A stretch of 64,000 bases of DNA from Oceanobacillus_B kapialis (GCF_042685265.1 NZ_JBHUMX010000041.1); one strand, 5' to 3'. Shown: positions 54,961 through 63,452, counted from the first letter of the stretch. Numbers and translations are program-made. Notes: generated by a model from the sequence alone, not told the origin.

Positions 54961-55242
54961 TTAATTCTTACTTTTTCGCTCTAAAAGTACAGGGGCTATA
55001 TTTAATAAGATAGAAACAATTGTCAAAAACCATAATACCCTTTCAAAATTAGGTACTTCCCACAAAGCTGATAAATCTTCCCTTTTTACCCATTCTGATA
55101 CAAGACTATATTCTGCACAAAGTGTTAATGCTGTAAATGATAACCCCATCGCCATAGCAAGCTTATAATCCTTACCCGCTTTATACAGATAAAGGTTTAT
55201 AAAAGTTGCTACTATCGCAATAACCCCTAGTATTACCCACAT
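54961..55242 (-). CDS. Small three-helix membrane protein, 93 residues
   Basis: Hydrophobic segments lie at about residues 1-18, 27-45 and 68-86. The ATG at 55242 is 8 bases after GAGG, which sets the start over the two earlier in-frame codons. I do not recognise the family. Confidence 0.6.
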   Translation of the reverse strand: MWVILGVIAIVATFINLYLYKAGKDYKLAMAMGLSFTALTLCAEYSLVSEWVKREDLSALWEVPNFERVLWFLTIVSILLNIAPVLLERKSKN

Positions 55243-55367
55243 AACCATCACCTCATATTTGTCTTACTAATGTACTTTATTTTCACTTTTGGCGTGTTAG
55301 TTTCCTGCAACAATATCACTATTTTCCTGTATAATTCACCTGTCCCAAAAGTCCAACGCCACAAATT

Positions 55368-55799
55368 TCAGGCGGCCTTCACTGTTTTATCACCCCGGGG
55401 CGAGCTTAAATAATTGATAACCAGGATATAAAATGGATAAGCAAGTAGTCCGCCGATTATGAGAAGGCCAATTGCTGGGTTAGGTACGTCACCTTCATAG
55501 GTAATAGGAAAAGCGTTTGCAAATAGATATGCAAAAAGGATGAAATAAGGTACCCAAAGGATAACCGTCCAATAATTTCCTTTTCGAACTCCCATCCATT
55601 TCTTTGTTAAGAAAGAGAGTAGTACAGTACCAGCTATCACTACGCCGATTATCGTTAAGCTAAGCACAGTAATTACGGTATTGATTTCCCAATTTGTAAC
55701 TCTACTAATTCTATACACGTTTACCATCAGTTCAATAGGAACAACTACCATCACAGCATACAAAATACTAACCACATTAAGCTTTAAGTAATATTTCAT
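55368..55799 (-). CDS. Four-helix membrane protein, 143 residues
   Basis: The start is ATG 55799, after GGGGGA; the longer open frame from 55898 overlaps the preceding gene. Four helices are predicted at about residues 9-28, 40-62, 78-96 and 107-127. It lies 20 bp after the DUF3953 gene, so the two are probably one operon. No family recognised. Confidence 0.6.
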   Translation of the reverse strand: MKYYLKLNVVSILYAVMVVVPIELMVNVYRISRVTNWEINTVITVLSLTIIGVVIAGTVLLSFLTKKWMGVRKGNYWTVILWVPYFILFAYLFANAFPITYEGDVPNPAIGLLIIGGLLAYPFYILVINYLSSPRGDKTVKAA

Positions 55800-55819
55800 T
55801 GGATTCCCCCAAATATGTA

Positions 55820-56065
55820 TTAAACCAACTGATAGTTCCACAAAAATGTTTGAATGGACACAAATAACAAAAATAAGAAAGTAATCATAAATAGCCAACC
55901 ATAATTCTTTCCCTCTTTCTTAAATTCGATCAGTCCTGTGACCAACATTAATAAAGCCAAAGAGAAAATCATAAATGGTTGTAACGTAAAGTTTCCTGTA
56001 ATTAATCCATATAAAGCTAAGAATATACCCACTATACTTAAAACGTTTCTTGCTATTTTTAACAT
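55820..56065 (-). CDS. DUF3953-like small membrane protein
   Basis: An 81-residue protein with three helices. The pattern of IGLITGNFTLQPFMIF-like and LMLVTGLIEFKKEGK segments matches the DUF3953 family of Bacillus. ATG 56065 follows GGGGAG. The function is unknown; it occurs in Bacillus islands of small membrane proteins. Confidence 0.65.
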   Translation of the reverse strand: MLKIARNVLSIVGIFLALYGLITGNFTLQPFMIFSLALLMLVTGLIEFKKEGKNYGWLFMITFLFLLFVSIQTFLWNYQLV

Positions 56066-56144
56066 ATCTTCTCCCCTTTCCATTCAACTTCACTGCGTTC
56101 CATATGACAACTGCTACAGCGCTAGGTGGTGAGAATGTCTCTTG

Positions 56145-56339
56145 TTAATGTTTATCTAAATCATCATCAAGAAAGGATTTTTTGTTTTCTCTAAAGTCCT
56201 TAGATCCATATTTCTTCTCAAGATATTGACCAACTATTGAACTGTTAATACCTTCCCTGACCGCCGCTTTAATGATGATAAATAGAATAAAGAGACCAAT
56301 TAAATAAAATACAATCGATATACCGAACCCTTCTATCAT
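56145..56339 (-). CDS. Small membrane protein, 64 residues
   Basis: From ATG 56339 (after GGGGGG) the product has one helix at about residues 4-26 and a charged tail ending KKSFLDDDLDKH. The upstream extension of the frame overlaps the ribosome binding site. I do not recognise it. Confidence 0.55.
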   Translation of the reverse strand: MIEGFGISIVFYLIGLFILFIIIKAAVREGINSSIVGQYLEKKYGSKDFRENKKSFLDDDLDKH

Positions 56340-56461
56340 GAAATAACCCCCCAAATAACTAACTTCTACTAAATTTTTTCCCTCTTTACCCATACGTCCA
56401 CACGAATAGGAATAACCTGTTTGGCAGTGAAAAAGACACCTTTTTGTTGGCTTCTATATTA

Positions 56462-56692
56462 TCAATCAACTTCCATTCTTCTTTTACTCTGAACGTACAT
56501 CCCGAATAACAATCCCAATAAAATGCAAGTGAGTGAAACAAATAACAGTTCGATTAATGAGTAGTCCCAACTAACTGAGCTAAAGAAAATCGTAAGCAAA
56601 AATTTAAATATATAATAGTTAATTGCTAATGGGATAGAAAATAGGAGTCCAAATGATAGAACAAATGTAAGCTTACCTGGCTGTTTCCGCAT
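56462..56692 (-). CDS. Small two-helix membrane protein, 76 residues
   Basis: Two hydrophobic stretches lie at about residues 8-37 and 46-66, with a basic C-terminus (SKRRMEVD). AGGGAGG precedes the ATG. I do not recognise it. Confidence 0.6.
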   Translation of the reverse strand: MRKQPGKLTFVLSFGLLFSIPLAINYYIFKFLLTIFFSSVSWDYSLIELLFVSLTCILLGLLFGMYVQSKRRMEVD

Positions 56693-56765
56693 CTTTACCT
56701 CCCTTAATATTTATTAATCAAGTACCTAAACAAAGCCGACCTGTCAGTTAAATAACTTAGCTTAA

Positions 56766-56817
56766 TACTAACATTTACTTCCAACAGGTTCATCAAATTA
56801 TTTAAAAAATTATTTAA
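56766..56817. repeat. 52-bp direct repeat, left copy
   Basis: Begins TACTAACATTTACTTCCAAC. It is identical to 57767-57818 at 48 of 52 positions and in the same orientation. The two copies are about 1 kb apart and flank two genes. The surrounding 285-bp gap otherwise shows nothing. Confidence 0.85.
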
Positions 56818-56977
56818 TTCAATCATCACATAGGGAATGTTTAACAAGGCCTCAACTCAACCAAATTTTCTCTTTACCATCATGTTTCCCCATTTTTTAC
56901 AACTATCATTTCTTTAGAGTTCCTATTGAAGAAGATTGTTGTTGTGCTAAAGCCCCAGTTAGCTGAAGAATTTATAA

Positions 56978-57451
56978 TTATGGAAGAATATCAGACAAAT
57001 CGATAAATTCTAGTTCAGTTTCTGCTTCTGCTTTCGAACGATAAACGGTAATTTCATCATAGGGTTTCATGTTGTCTTGCCATGTTCCTATATTACTCAG
57101 AAAATCTTCTACGTTCTCAAAAATTATAAAGCACTCTAAATCCCTATTGATATAACAAATTGGTGCGTCACTTTCCGAATCACACTGTTGATAAACAGTT
57201 CCGATAAATCCACCATTACTATCTTTTGCCATAATATTTACATGTGGAACCGTAAAAAACTCTAAATGCGGAATATCATCATCAAAGATAATTTGAATAT
57301 CATAATCGTTAGCGTGTTTTTGATACTCCTCATTTCTATCATGAACACCCATTGAATTAATGGTTGTTCCTGCTGATATAATCTCAGTATCTTCTAAATC
57401 AACAACTATGGCTCCAGAGAATGCTGTTCTATCTAGGTAAATTTTTCGCAT
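56978..57451 (-). CDS. Unknown acidic protein, 157 residues
   Basis: A soluble, acidic protein with no signal or membrane segment. It opens with a beta-rich part (GAIVVDLEDTEIISAGTTIN) and has a central HLEFFTVPHVNIMAKD stretch. GGGAG precedes the ATG. It might be an immunity-type protein, since such small acidic singletons often are, but nothing in the sequence proves this. It lies between the two 52-bp direct repeats. Confidence 0.55.
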   Translation of the reverse strand: MRKIYLDRTAFSGAIVVDLEDTEIISAGTTINSMGVHDRNEEYQKHANDYDIQIIFDDDIPHLEFFTVPHVNIMAKDSNGGFIGTVYQQCDSESDAPICYINRDLECFIIFENVEDFLSNIGTWQDNMKPYDEITVYRSKAEAETELEFIDLSDILP

Positions 57452-57575
57452 ATAAACTCCCGTTTAATCTTATTTTAAAATAACCCTATTAGTGATTTTT
57501 TCTAAGCTTATAACAGGTTGATCGTTCGTTTCATAGCTTTCTCTAATGTATTTTTCATCTTCTATATATTTAATC

Positions 57576-57710
57576 TCAAACCTCTTTATGAGCAATATAT
57601 GAATATCGGAATCCACATTTCTTGCAATGCAAAGGTTGAATGTTACCAATTTGCGATCTGTAAATCTGGTTCCATTTAAATTTAGTTAAACATTTCTCAC
57701 ACTTTTGCAC
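57576..57710 (-). CDS. CXXC-20-CXXC small zinc-ribbon protein, 44 residues
   Basis: Starting at GTG 57710, with GGGGTGG just upstream, the minus strand codes for VQKCEKCLTKFKWNQIY and then HCKKCGFRYSYIAHKEV before a TGA. The two CxxC pairs are 21 residues apart, which fits the small Firmicutes family named for CXXC-20-CXXC. It sits 125 bp upstream of the acidic protein gene and inside the direct repeats. The function is unknown. Confidence 0.65.
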   Translation of the reverse strand: MQKCEKCLTKFKWNQIYRSQIGNIQPLHCKKCGFRYSYIAHKEV

Positions 57711-57766
57711 AAAACCACCCCAATTTTTTAATGCCCTTCTACGTTAGCTTCATTTGCTCAACTTCA

Positions 57767-57818
57767 TATTAACATTAACTTCCAACAGGTTCATCAGATT
57801 ATTTAAAAAATTGTTTAA
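57767..57818. repeat. 52-bp direct repeat, right copy
   Basis: Begins TATTAACATTAACTTCCAAC and matches the copy at 56766-56817 with four substitutions. Confidence 0.85.
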
Positions 57819-57926
57819 CTTTCTTACTATTTGACTTTCAAAAGTAAGTTTTTCCATATTTAGCCTGCATACTCAATCACCACGCGCACGTAGTGTGTAC
57901 TTCAACAAAAAAAAAGAGGAGCAACT

Positions 57927-59885
57927 TCAGCCCCTCAACATTCTCAATCCATTCAATATTACGAGTATCGTGCTTCCTTCGTGACCGATAACCCCAAGTG
58001 GCAGCGAGAGATTTTGCATGAAATTCGATGCAATGAGTGCTACAATCACCGCAATGGAAAACACCATGTTTTGTTTAATAATCCGATTCATCTTTTTTGA
58101 TAATTTTATAGTGTAAGGAATGGAACGCAAATCATTGTTCACAATCACAACATTCGCAGTTTCAAGTGCCGCATCCGTTCCAGCTCCCATCGCAATCCCC
58201 ACATGGGCCGTTGCAAGTGCTGGTGTATCATTTATTCCATCTCCCACCATGGCTACACGTTGATAGTTTTTTGTAAGCTTTTTGATCTCATCAAGCTTTT
58301 GATCTGGGAGACATTCGGCTTTATAGCTTGTCACACCTACTTCAAGTGCAATTTCCCGGGCCGTTTCCTCACTGTCTCCCGTGAGCATGTATGTCTCCAC
58401 ACCTGCTGCATTAAGGTCTTCGATAGCTTTTTTGGCATCTGTTCGTACCGCGTCCTTTAAAGCCAACGCCCCGATAATCCCTTGCTCACTTTTTACAAAC
58501 ACAATTGTTTTTCCTGCAGACTTCAAAGTGACTGTATTCAAAAACGTTTCCGTTGATTCCGTTCCAACAAAATCAGCTTTTCCTATTTTATAATGCTTGC
58601 CACTCACTAACCCTTCAATGCCCCAGCCAGGATTATCCTTAATTTCCTCGGCCTCCAGGACATCGACCTTCTCATCTTTCGCCTTCCTCATTATCGCAGA
58701 AGCCAACGGGTGATTAGAATAGTGTTCGATGGATACAGCGATCTGAAGGATTTGCTTTGGATCCCATCCGTCACTTGCTACAATGTCGGTAACTTCCGGT
58801 TTTCCAGTAGTCAACGTGCCTGTTTTATCAAAAGCAATCGCAGAAAGGCTTGCCAATCCTTCCAGATGAACCCCACCTTTAAACAGCATACCTTTGCGGG
58901 CTCCCTTGGAAATTGCCGAAAGGATTGCCGGCATCGTTGAAGCAACAAGCGCGCACGGTGATGCAACGACGAGTAGGACGAGCGCCCGGTAGATGGTTTC
59001 ATTCCACGACCAGCCTAATAAAAAGTGTGGCAGGAACATCATTAGTCCGGAGGCAGTCAGCACAGCAATCACATAGTAATTTTCAACCCTTTCGATGAAA
59101 AGGTGTGCGGGTGGTTTTTCCTCTTGGGCGCTTTGGACAAGCTTAATAATTTTCTGGAACAATGTCTGCTCGTTTGTTTTGGTTACTTTTACGTGCACCA
59201 CGCCATTGAGATTAACTGTACTAGCAAGAACTTCTTCCTTTTCCCCTTTTCTTACAGGCATCGATTCACCTGTGATGGCCGACTCGTTGACGGACGTTTT
59301 TCCTTTGATCACAACACCATCTGCTGGCATTAGTTCGCCGGGTTTTACAAGAATGGTGTCGCCGATTTGCAAATCCTTAGCAAGAATGCTCTCCTCTTTT
59401 CCATTGCGCAACACACGGGCAGTTTCAGGTGTAAGGGACATTAAAGCAGAAAGCTCATCACTGCTTTTATTCATTGCATACGTTTCAAGTGCCCCGCTTA
59501 GTGAAAATATAAAGATCAAGATGGCGCCTTCTAGCCAGTAGCCGATAACCGCAGCCCCAATCGCTGCAAGCAGCATAAGTAATTCAACGTTAAGTGTTTT
59601 ATCCTTTATGGTTTCAGTAATACCTTCCTTCGCTTTTGCAAATCCACCGATTATAAATGCGGTAATAAATAGGACATCTACGATAGGACTGGAGGTTTTT
59701 ACCGACAGACCCCACCCAATCAAAATAAACACACCTGCAACAAGAGCAGCTATCATTTCCCCATGTTTTTGAAACCATTCCTTTCTGTGCTTTCCCTTCT
59801 CATCAGCAGGGCTGGCGCCGCCATCTTTTGTTGCAAACGAAGGTTCGGGCGCATTTTCCTTTAACTCTTCCACTGGGATCCCCAT
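57927..59885 (-). CDS. pfeT: P1B-4 type metal-exporting ATPase (PfeT/ZosA-like)
   Basis: A 652-residue P-type ATPase. Signatures are SPC at residues 309-311 in membrane helix 6, the phosphorylated Asp353 in FDKTGTLT, VGDGINDTPAL, and HEGST near the C-terminus. SPC plus HEGxT defines the P1B-4 group, which exports Fe(II), Co or Zn. There is no N-terminal HMA domain; the start has a polar tail of about 40 residues. I use ATG 59885 after AAAAGGAG. A PerR box 94 bp upstream matches the known peroxide control of B. subtilis pfeT, so ferrous iron efflux is the best guess. Confidence 0.9.
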   Translation of the reverse strand: MGIPVEELKENAPEPSFATKDGGASPADEKGKHRKEWFQKHGEMIAALVAGVFILIGWGLSVKTSSPIVDVLFITAFIIGGFAKAKEGITETIKDKTLNVELLMLLAAIGAAVIGYWLEGAILIFIFSLSGALETYAMNKSSDELSALMSLTPETARVLRNGKEESILAKDLQIGDTILVKPGELMPADGVVIKGKTSVNESAITGESMPVRKGEKEEVLASTVNLNGVVHVKVTKTNEQTLFQKIIKLVQSAQEEKPPAHLFIERVENYYVIAVLTASGLMMFLPHFLLGWSWNETIYRALVLLVVASPCALVASTMPAILSAISKGARKGMLFKGGVHLEGLASLSAIAFDKTGTLTTGKPEVTDIVASDGWDPKQILQIAVSIEHYSNHPLASAIMRKAKDEKVDVLEAEEIKDNPGWGIEGLVSGKHYKIGKADFVGTESTETFLNTVTLKSAGKTIVFVKSEQGIIGALALKDAVRTDAKKAIEDLNAAGVETYMLTGDSEETAREIALEVGVTSYKAECLPDQKLDEIKKLTKNYQRVAMVGDGINDTPALATAHVGIAMGAGTDAALETANVVIVNNDLRSIPYTIKLSKKMNRIIKQNMVFSIAVIVALIASNFMQNLSLPLGVIGHEGSTILVILNGLRMLRG

Positions 59886-59978
59886 AATCAACTCTCCTTT
59901 TCTAATTGAGAATAAAATTCAAAATCATCATTCTTCAAACGTCGAAAGCTGCCGCTATGGCGCGACAGCATTTCTTAT

Positions 59979-59993
59979 TTATAACTATTATAA
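59979..59993. promoter_or_regulatory. PerR box upstream of the P1B-4 ATPase
   Basis: TTATAACTATTATAA matches the PerR consensus TTATAATNATTATAA at all but one defined base. Its place upstream of a PfeT-like gene makes peroxide-dependent derepression likely. Confidence 0.75.
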
Positions 59994-60098
59994 TTTAGTA
60001 TTAACTTTAATATACTACAAACTTATGCTAAAGGAAAGGAAATATTGCCGATAATTTTAAGAAAGGCATTCCTCATTGTTTTTACCCATAAAAAAAGA

Positions 60099-60132
60099 GC
60101 AGTGAGATAACGTCGAATACGTTACCCACTGC
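60099..60132 (-). terminator. Terminator of the HAD/nanE operon
   Basis: GCAGTGAGATAACGT and ACGTTACCCACTGC form a long stem with few mismatches; on the minus strand a run of T follows. Confidence 0.85.
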
Positions 60133-60159
60133 CAACAATTTGTTTTATACTTCATTCAA

Positions 60160-60819
60160 TTATTTCAACCCATCCACAAAGCTCTTTGTTATTAACTGTG
60201 GACGTGTTATGGCACCACCAACCACTACAAAAGCTGCACCGATTTCCAATGCTTTTTTCGCTTGTTCGGTAGTACTAATACTTCCTTCAGCTACTATTGG
60301 TATGGATACCTCTTGAACCAGCTCCTCTAAAAGCGAAAAATCTGGTTGTGCTCTGTCTTTCGTGTAAGGCGTATACCCCGATAAAGTCGTGCCAATATAG
60401 TCACAGCCAAGGGCTTGAGCGTTTTTCCCTTCAGACAGCGTTGAAATGTCTGCCATGACCTTTTTCCCCAGCACATCCTGTATGTATGTCACCAATTCAT
60501 CTAGCTTTTCCGGGCGTGACTGATCGGTTGCCTCAATTGCGATAATATCTGCACCAGCTTCTGCAACAATCCTAGCATCCTCTTTAGTCGGTGTGATAAA
60601 CGCATCAAAGCCATCATAATGTTTTTTCCAGATGCCGATGATTGGCAAATCTACTTTTTCCTTGATTTCCGCTATATCCGTAGGCCCGTTCGCCCGAATG
60701 CCTACTGCTCCGCCTTGTGCAGCAGCGTATGCCATCGCTGCCATATGTCCATTTCCGTGCAGGGGTTCATGCTCGAGGGCCTGGCAGGAAACAACCAAGC
60801 CTCCCTTTAATTTATCCAT
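60160..60819 (-). CDS. nanE: N-acetylmannosamine-6-phosphate 2-epimerase
   Basis: A 219-residue TIM-barrel epimerase that turns N-acetylmannosamine-6-phosphate into N-acetylglucosamine-6-phosphate during sialic acid use. Conserved parts are VSCQALEHEPLHG, the catalytic Lys region LPIIGIWKK, and IVAEGSISTTEQAKKALE. AGAGG precedes the ATG. It follows a HAD phosphatase by 32 bp. No sialic acid lyase or transporter lies nearby, so the partner genes must be elsewhere, or this copy has another job. Confidence 0.9.
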   Translation of the reverse strand: MDKLKGGLVVSCQALEHEPLHGNGHMAAMAYAAAQGGAVGIRANGPTDIAEIKEKVDLPIIGIWKKHYDGFDAFITPTKEDARIVAEAGADIIAIEATDQSRPEKLDELVTYIQDVLGKKVMADISTLSEGKNAQALGCDYIGTTLSGYTPYTKDRAQPDFSLLEELVQEVSIPIVAEGSISTTEQAKKALEIGAAFVVVGGAITRPQLITKSFVDGLK

Positions 60820-60851
60820 GTAATCAACCTCTTGTTCTGCTTATAGTAGTT

Positions 60852-61514
60852 TTATTCTGCCTTATCCACTGACTTTACGATTTCAGCCAAACGCATCTCT
60901 TTCATAGATGAGATTTTTAAATGATGATTTTCAAAAGGAAGATCCTCCGTTATTGGGTTCGGTACAATAATCGTTTTTATATTTGCTTTTCGTGCAGCAA
61001 TCAAGCCATTTAGAGAATCCTCAAAAACAATCGCCTCCTCTGGCTTCACTCCCAGCTTCTCAATTGCCTTTAGGAACAGATCTGGTGCCGGCTTTATATG
61101 TTCGACCTCGTCTGAAGTTGCGAAGTGATCGAAATAATCAATCAAGCCAAGATTGGTAAGGTGTGTGGTAACCCACTTGTGATCAGAGCTGGATGCGATG
61201 GCAATTTGATAGCCTGCCTCTTTAGCTTCTTTTAAATAATCTTCCACACCTTCTCTGGCCTCGGCTTCTTTTAACCGTTCAGCGTGCATCACACTCACTT
61301 GTTCCTGAAAGACATCTGGCTGAAATGTACCGTTTACTTCCTTGCCTATGTATTCAAGTAACACATCGTCTCCCCCGCCAACGCCTTTTACAAATTCAGA
61401 AAGCGGAAGATCATAATCATGCGTCTCCTTTAAAATTTGTTTATACGTATCATACCAGGCCGTTTCGGTATCTAAAATCAGCCCATCAAAATCAAAGATA
61501 ACAGCTTTTATCAT
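60852..61514 (-). CDS. HAD superfamily phosphatase (YhcW/beta-phosphoglucomutase-like)
   Basis: A 220-residue HAD hydrolase. The catalytic motif is VIFDFDGLILDTE, motif 2 is in IASSSDHKW and motif 3 is in KPAPDLFLKAIEKLG then VFEDSLNGLIAA. It dephosphorylates a sugar phosphate or acts as a phosphoglucomutase; the cap domain is the C1 helical type. GGGAGG precedes the ATG. Co-transcription with nanE suggests an amino sugar phosphate as substrate, which is inferred only. Confidence 0.87.
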   Translation of the reverse strand: MIKAVIFDFDGLILDTETAWYDTYKQILKETHDYDLPLSEFVKGVGGGDDVLLEYIGKEVNGTFQPDVFQEQVSVMHAERLKEAEAREGVEDYLKEAKEAGYQIAIASSSDHKWVTTHLTNLGLIDYFDHFATSDEVEHIKPAPDLFLKAIEKLGVKPEEAIVFEDSLNGLIAARKANIKTIIVPNPITEDLPFENHHLKISSMKEMRLAEIVKSVDKAE

Positions 61515-61850
61515 GTCGTTATTCCTCCCTTATATTCGAACTATTCTATAAGAATAACACGGAAATTAATGTTGTCGAGAACAAAAAGCTCCCCCTTTCC
61601 CCTGTTTTGCAGAAAACGGAAAAGAACAGTAGAAAGCTAACAAATCTCTCTTCTACATTAAATTTGTCGCCTCACGCAATATACAAAACGAGAAATAAGT
61701 CAAGAAATAAGTACCACCCAATTTGGGTGTTTTTCATGCAAAAATAACGATTTTTGTTCTTAATAAAGAATTAAATGAACAGCTTTGTTTAAAATTATAG
61801 AGGGACAAGAAAAGCAGTTAACGTCAGTTTTAACCCTTATGAACTGCCGA
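61515..61850. other. Gap without a recognised gene
   Basis: AT-rich intergenic DNA. CACCC and GGGTG at about 61727-61739, followed by TTTTT, form a small hairpin that could end a short plus-strand transcript. Nothing else stands out before the repeat element at 61851. Confidence 0.5.
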
Positions 61851-61901
61851 ATAAAGTGAAACTTCATCTGATGGGTGGGCTTCCTCCCCACCAGAAGTTA
61901 G
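61851..61901. repeat. Dispersed hairpin element, copy 2 (shortened)
   Basis: ATAAAGTGAAACTTCATCTG, followed by a G-rich arm, CTTCCTCCCC and then CCAGAAGTTAGT, matches the first hairpin of the element at 23465. The second hairpin is missing here. The stem is less perfect than in copy 1, and the loop again holds CTTCCTCC. Confidence 0.65.
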
Positions 61902-61995
61902 TGGGATAAAAAATTAATTGTTTAACACCCCGAAACGTAACTTCTTTTCGATTATAGTTTTGGAAGACTATATTATCGAAAAGGGAGTTTTTCTA

Positions 61996-62955
61996 ATGAA
62001 CTATATTCAAGAAATTAACGGATTTCACAAACGCAATATTTTCGAGCCACTTTCAAGCTCTGCTGTATCCCTCTGGTTTTCGCTTATGCATTTTCATAAC
62101 CTGTGCGGCTGGAAAAAACAATTTTCTGTAGCGGCGAGCCAGCTGCAAGCACAAAGTGGTCTAAAGAATACAAGCTTTAAATCTGCACGAAGAGAGCTGC
62201 AAGAAAAAGGACGCATTATCGTTACGCCGCGCGGAAGCAACAGGGCCGCCATTTATGAGATGATCTCACAAGCCACAGACTCTGACCAGAATCCAGGAAC
62301 GGGTACACCATCGCATACGCCTCCTCAAAAAAGTGAATCCTCCGACAAGGCCACTTTGCGAAAAAACCAACCAACCCCAAAACCTAATAAACCTACATTC
62401 AACAAAGCCGACGACAGTTCTGGCCACATTCACGACAACAGCCCTGACCACAGTTCTGACCACAAATCCGACCACAAATCCGACCACACTCCTGCCCCAT
62501 TCTTTAAACAAAACGAAATAGAAAACAAAAAAGAAAACAAAACAGCAGCAGACATTTTTTTCGCGAAACATTTCACGAACTTAACACCACATCTTGCTCA
62601 GGAACTACAGGACTGGACAAATGCTACAAATGAAGCGCTCGTCCTTCATGCCATGAAAAAAGCAGTGGAACAAAATAAAGCCACCTGGCGCTATGTGAGG
62701 GGCATTTTAAAGGCGTGGAAGAAAAAAGGAATTACCACGATTGGAGCTGCAAATCAAGAGAAAATGCACTTCTCTAACCAGCGTACATCCTTTCCAACCA
62801 AGGAAAAATCAGAGATTGTGCCAGATTGGTTTTATGAACAAAAAAAGAAAAGAAAATCACCGCAATCCCAACCAAACATTCTCCTCAACAATCCCAAGAA
62901 GGAGAAAGAGGAATTGAAAGCATTATTAGCGACGGTGACTGGAGTGGGGAAATAA
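61996..62955 (+). CDS. DnaD-domain protein (phage/plasmid replication type)
   Basis: A 319-residue protein. The N-terminal part (about 1-100) looks like a replication-initiation winged helix (SVAASQLQAQSGLKNTSFKS). A low-complexity linker (about 110-190) rich in His, Asp, Ser and Pro follows, including DHSSDHKSDHKSDHTP. The DnaD-type helical domain is at about 195-270, with YVRGILKAWKKKGITT. ATG 61996 has AAGGGAG 8 bases before it; an earlier in-frame start at 61918 does not. DnaD proteins load the replicative helicase. Here no phage or plasmid genes are near. Confidence 0.82.
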   Translation: MNYIQEINGFHKRNIFEPLSSSAVSLWFSLMHFHNLCGWKKQFSVAASQLQAQSGLKNTSFKSARRELQEKGRIIVTPRGSNRAAIYEMISQATDSDQNPGTGTPSHTPPQKSESSDKATLRKNQPTPKPNKPTFNKADDSSGHIHDNSPDHSSDHKSDHKSDHTPAPFFKQNEIENKKENKTAADIFFAKHFTNLTPHLAQELQDWTNATNEALVLHAMKKAVEQNKATWRYVRGILKAWKKKGITTIGAANQEKMHFSNQRTSFPTKEKSEIVPDWFYEQKKKRKSPQSQPNILLNNPKKEKEELKALLATVTGVGK

Positions 62956-63047
62956 TAGTTTGTTATAACTCTGTAAATCTTATTCACGTCTTGTTTTCAA
63001 GCAAAAGGTCCGTGGAAGTAGTGGAGTAGTGAAGGAGGAACCACAAG

Positions 63048-63200
63048 ATGAAATTATCACCACAATTATTTAAAAGGGTACTCGTGCTTCTAAGCATCGC
63101 AGCTGTGATAGGCCTTATCCTTTTTTCGATTGAACAAATATTTGGTGTGAATGCCGGGCTGGATTTCTTTTTAGGTTTGTTTGATGGCAGGTATGATTAA
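63048..63200 (+). CDS. Small membrane protein, 50 residues
   Basis: ATG 63048 follows GAAGGAGG at 7 bases. The product MKLSPQLFKRVLVLLSIAAV continues into a single helix and a polar end, FFLGLFDGRYD. The strong ribosome binding site supports it, although it is short. It has no family that I recognise. Confidence 0.55.
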   Translation: MKLSPQLFKRVLVLLSIAAVIGLILFSIEQIFGVNAGLDFFLGLFDGRYD

Positions 63201-63250
63201 TTGAGGAAACGTAAGATGAGGAGTTTAGTGCTTGTACACAACAAAAAAGA

Positions 63251-63283
63251 AAAGATCCCTGACCTGCCCAGTCAGAGATCTTT
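63251..63283 (-). terminator. Strong terminator on the minus strand
   Basis: AAAGATCCCTGAC at 63251-63263 pairs with GTCAGAGATCTTT at 63271-63283, one mismatch. On the minus strand TTTTCTTTTTTG follows, a strong T tract. It lies just after the small minus-strand frame at 63288. Confidence 0.8.
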
Positions 63284-63287
63284 CCTT

Positions 63288-63452
63288 TCATATGTTTTCC
63301 CCTATTGTTAAATCACCATTCCCACCACAAGAACACGTTCTATTTGCAAATGAACCAATTAATAAAACGATACAAGTTCCATTATATTTGAAAGCACTTA
63401 CATTTTCAATATGTTTTTGTAGATTATTTCTTGTAGCTACACCTCCTCCCAA
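63288..63452 (-). CDS. Possible small secreted or coat-type protein, 54 residues
   Basis: The minus strand is open from a TAG before 63452 to a TGA at 63288, followed within 10 bp by a strong terminator. The product opens LGGGVATRNNLQKHIENVSA, and a later part is NGTCIVLLIGSFANRTCSCG, with three Cys. TTG 63452 is the only standard start; GGGAGGAGG lies inside the first codons, not before them, so the real start is unclear. The terminator is the main support. Confidence 0.35.
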   Translation of the reverse strand: MGGGVATRNNLQKHIENVSAFKYNGTCIVLLIGSFANRTCSCGGNGDLTIGENI

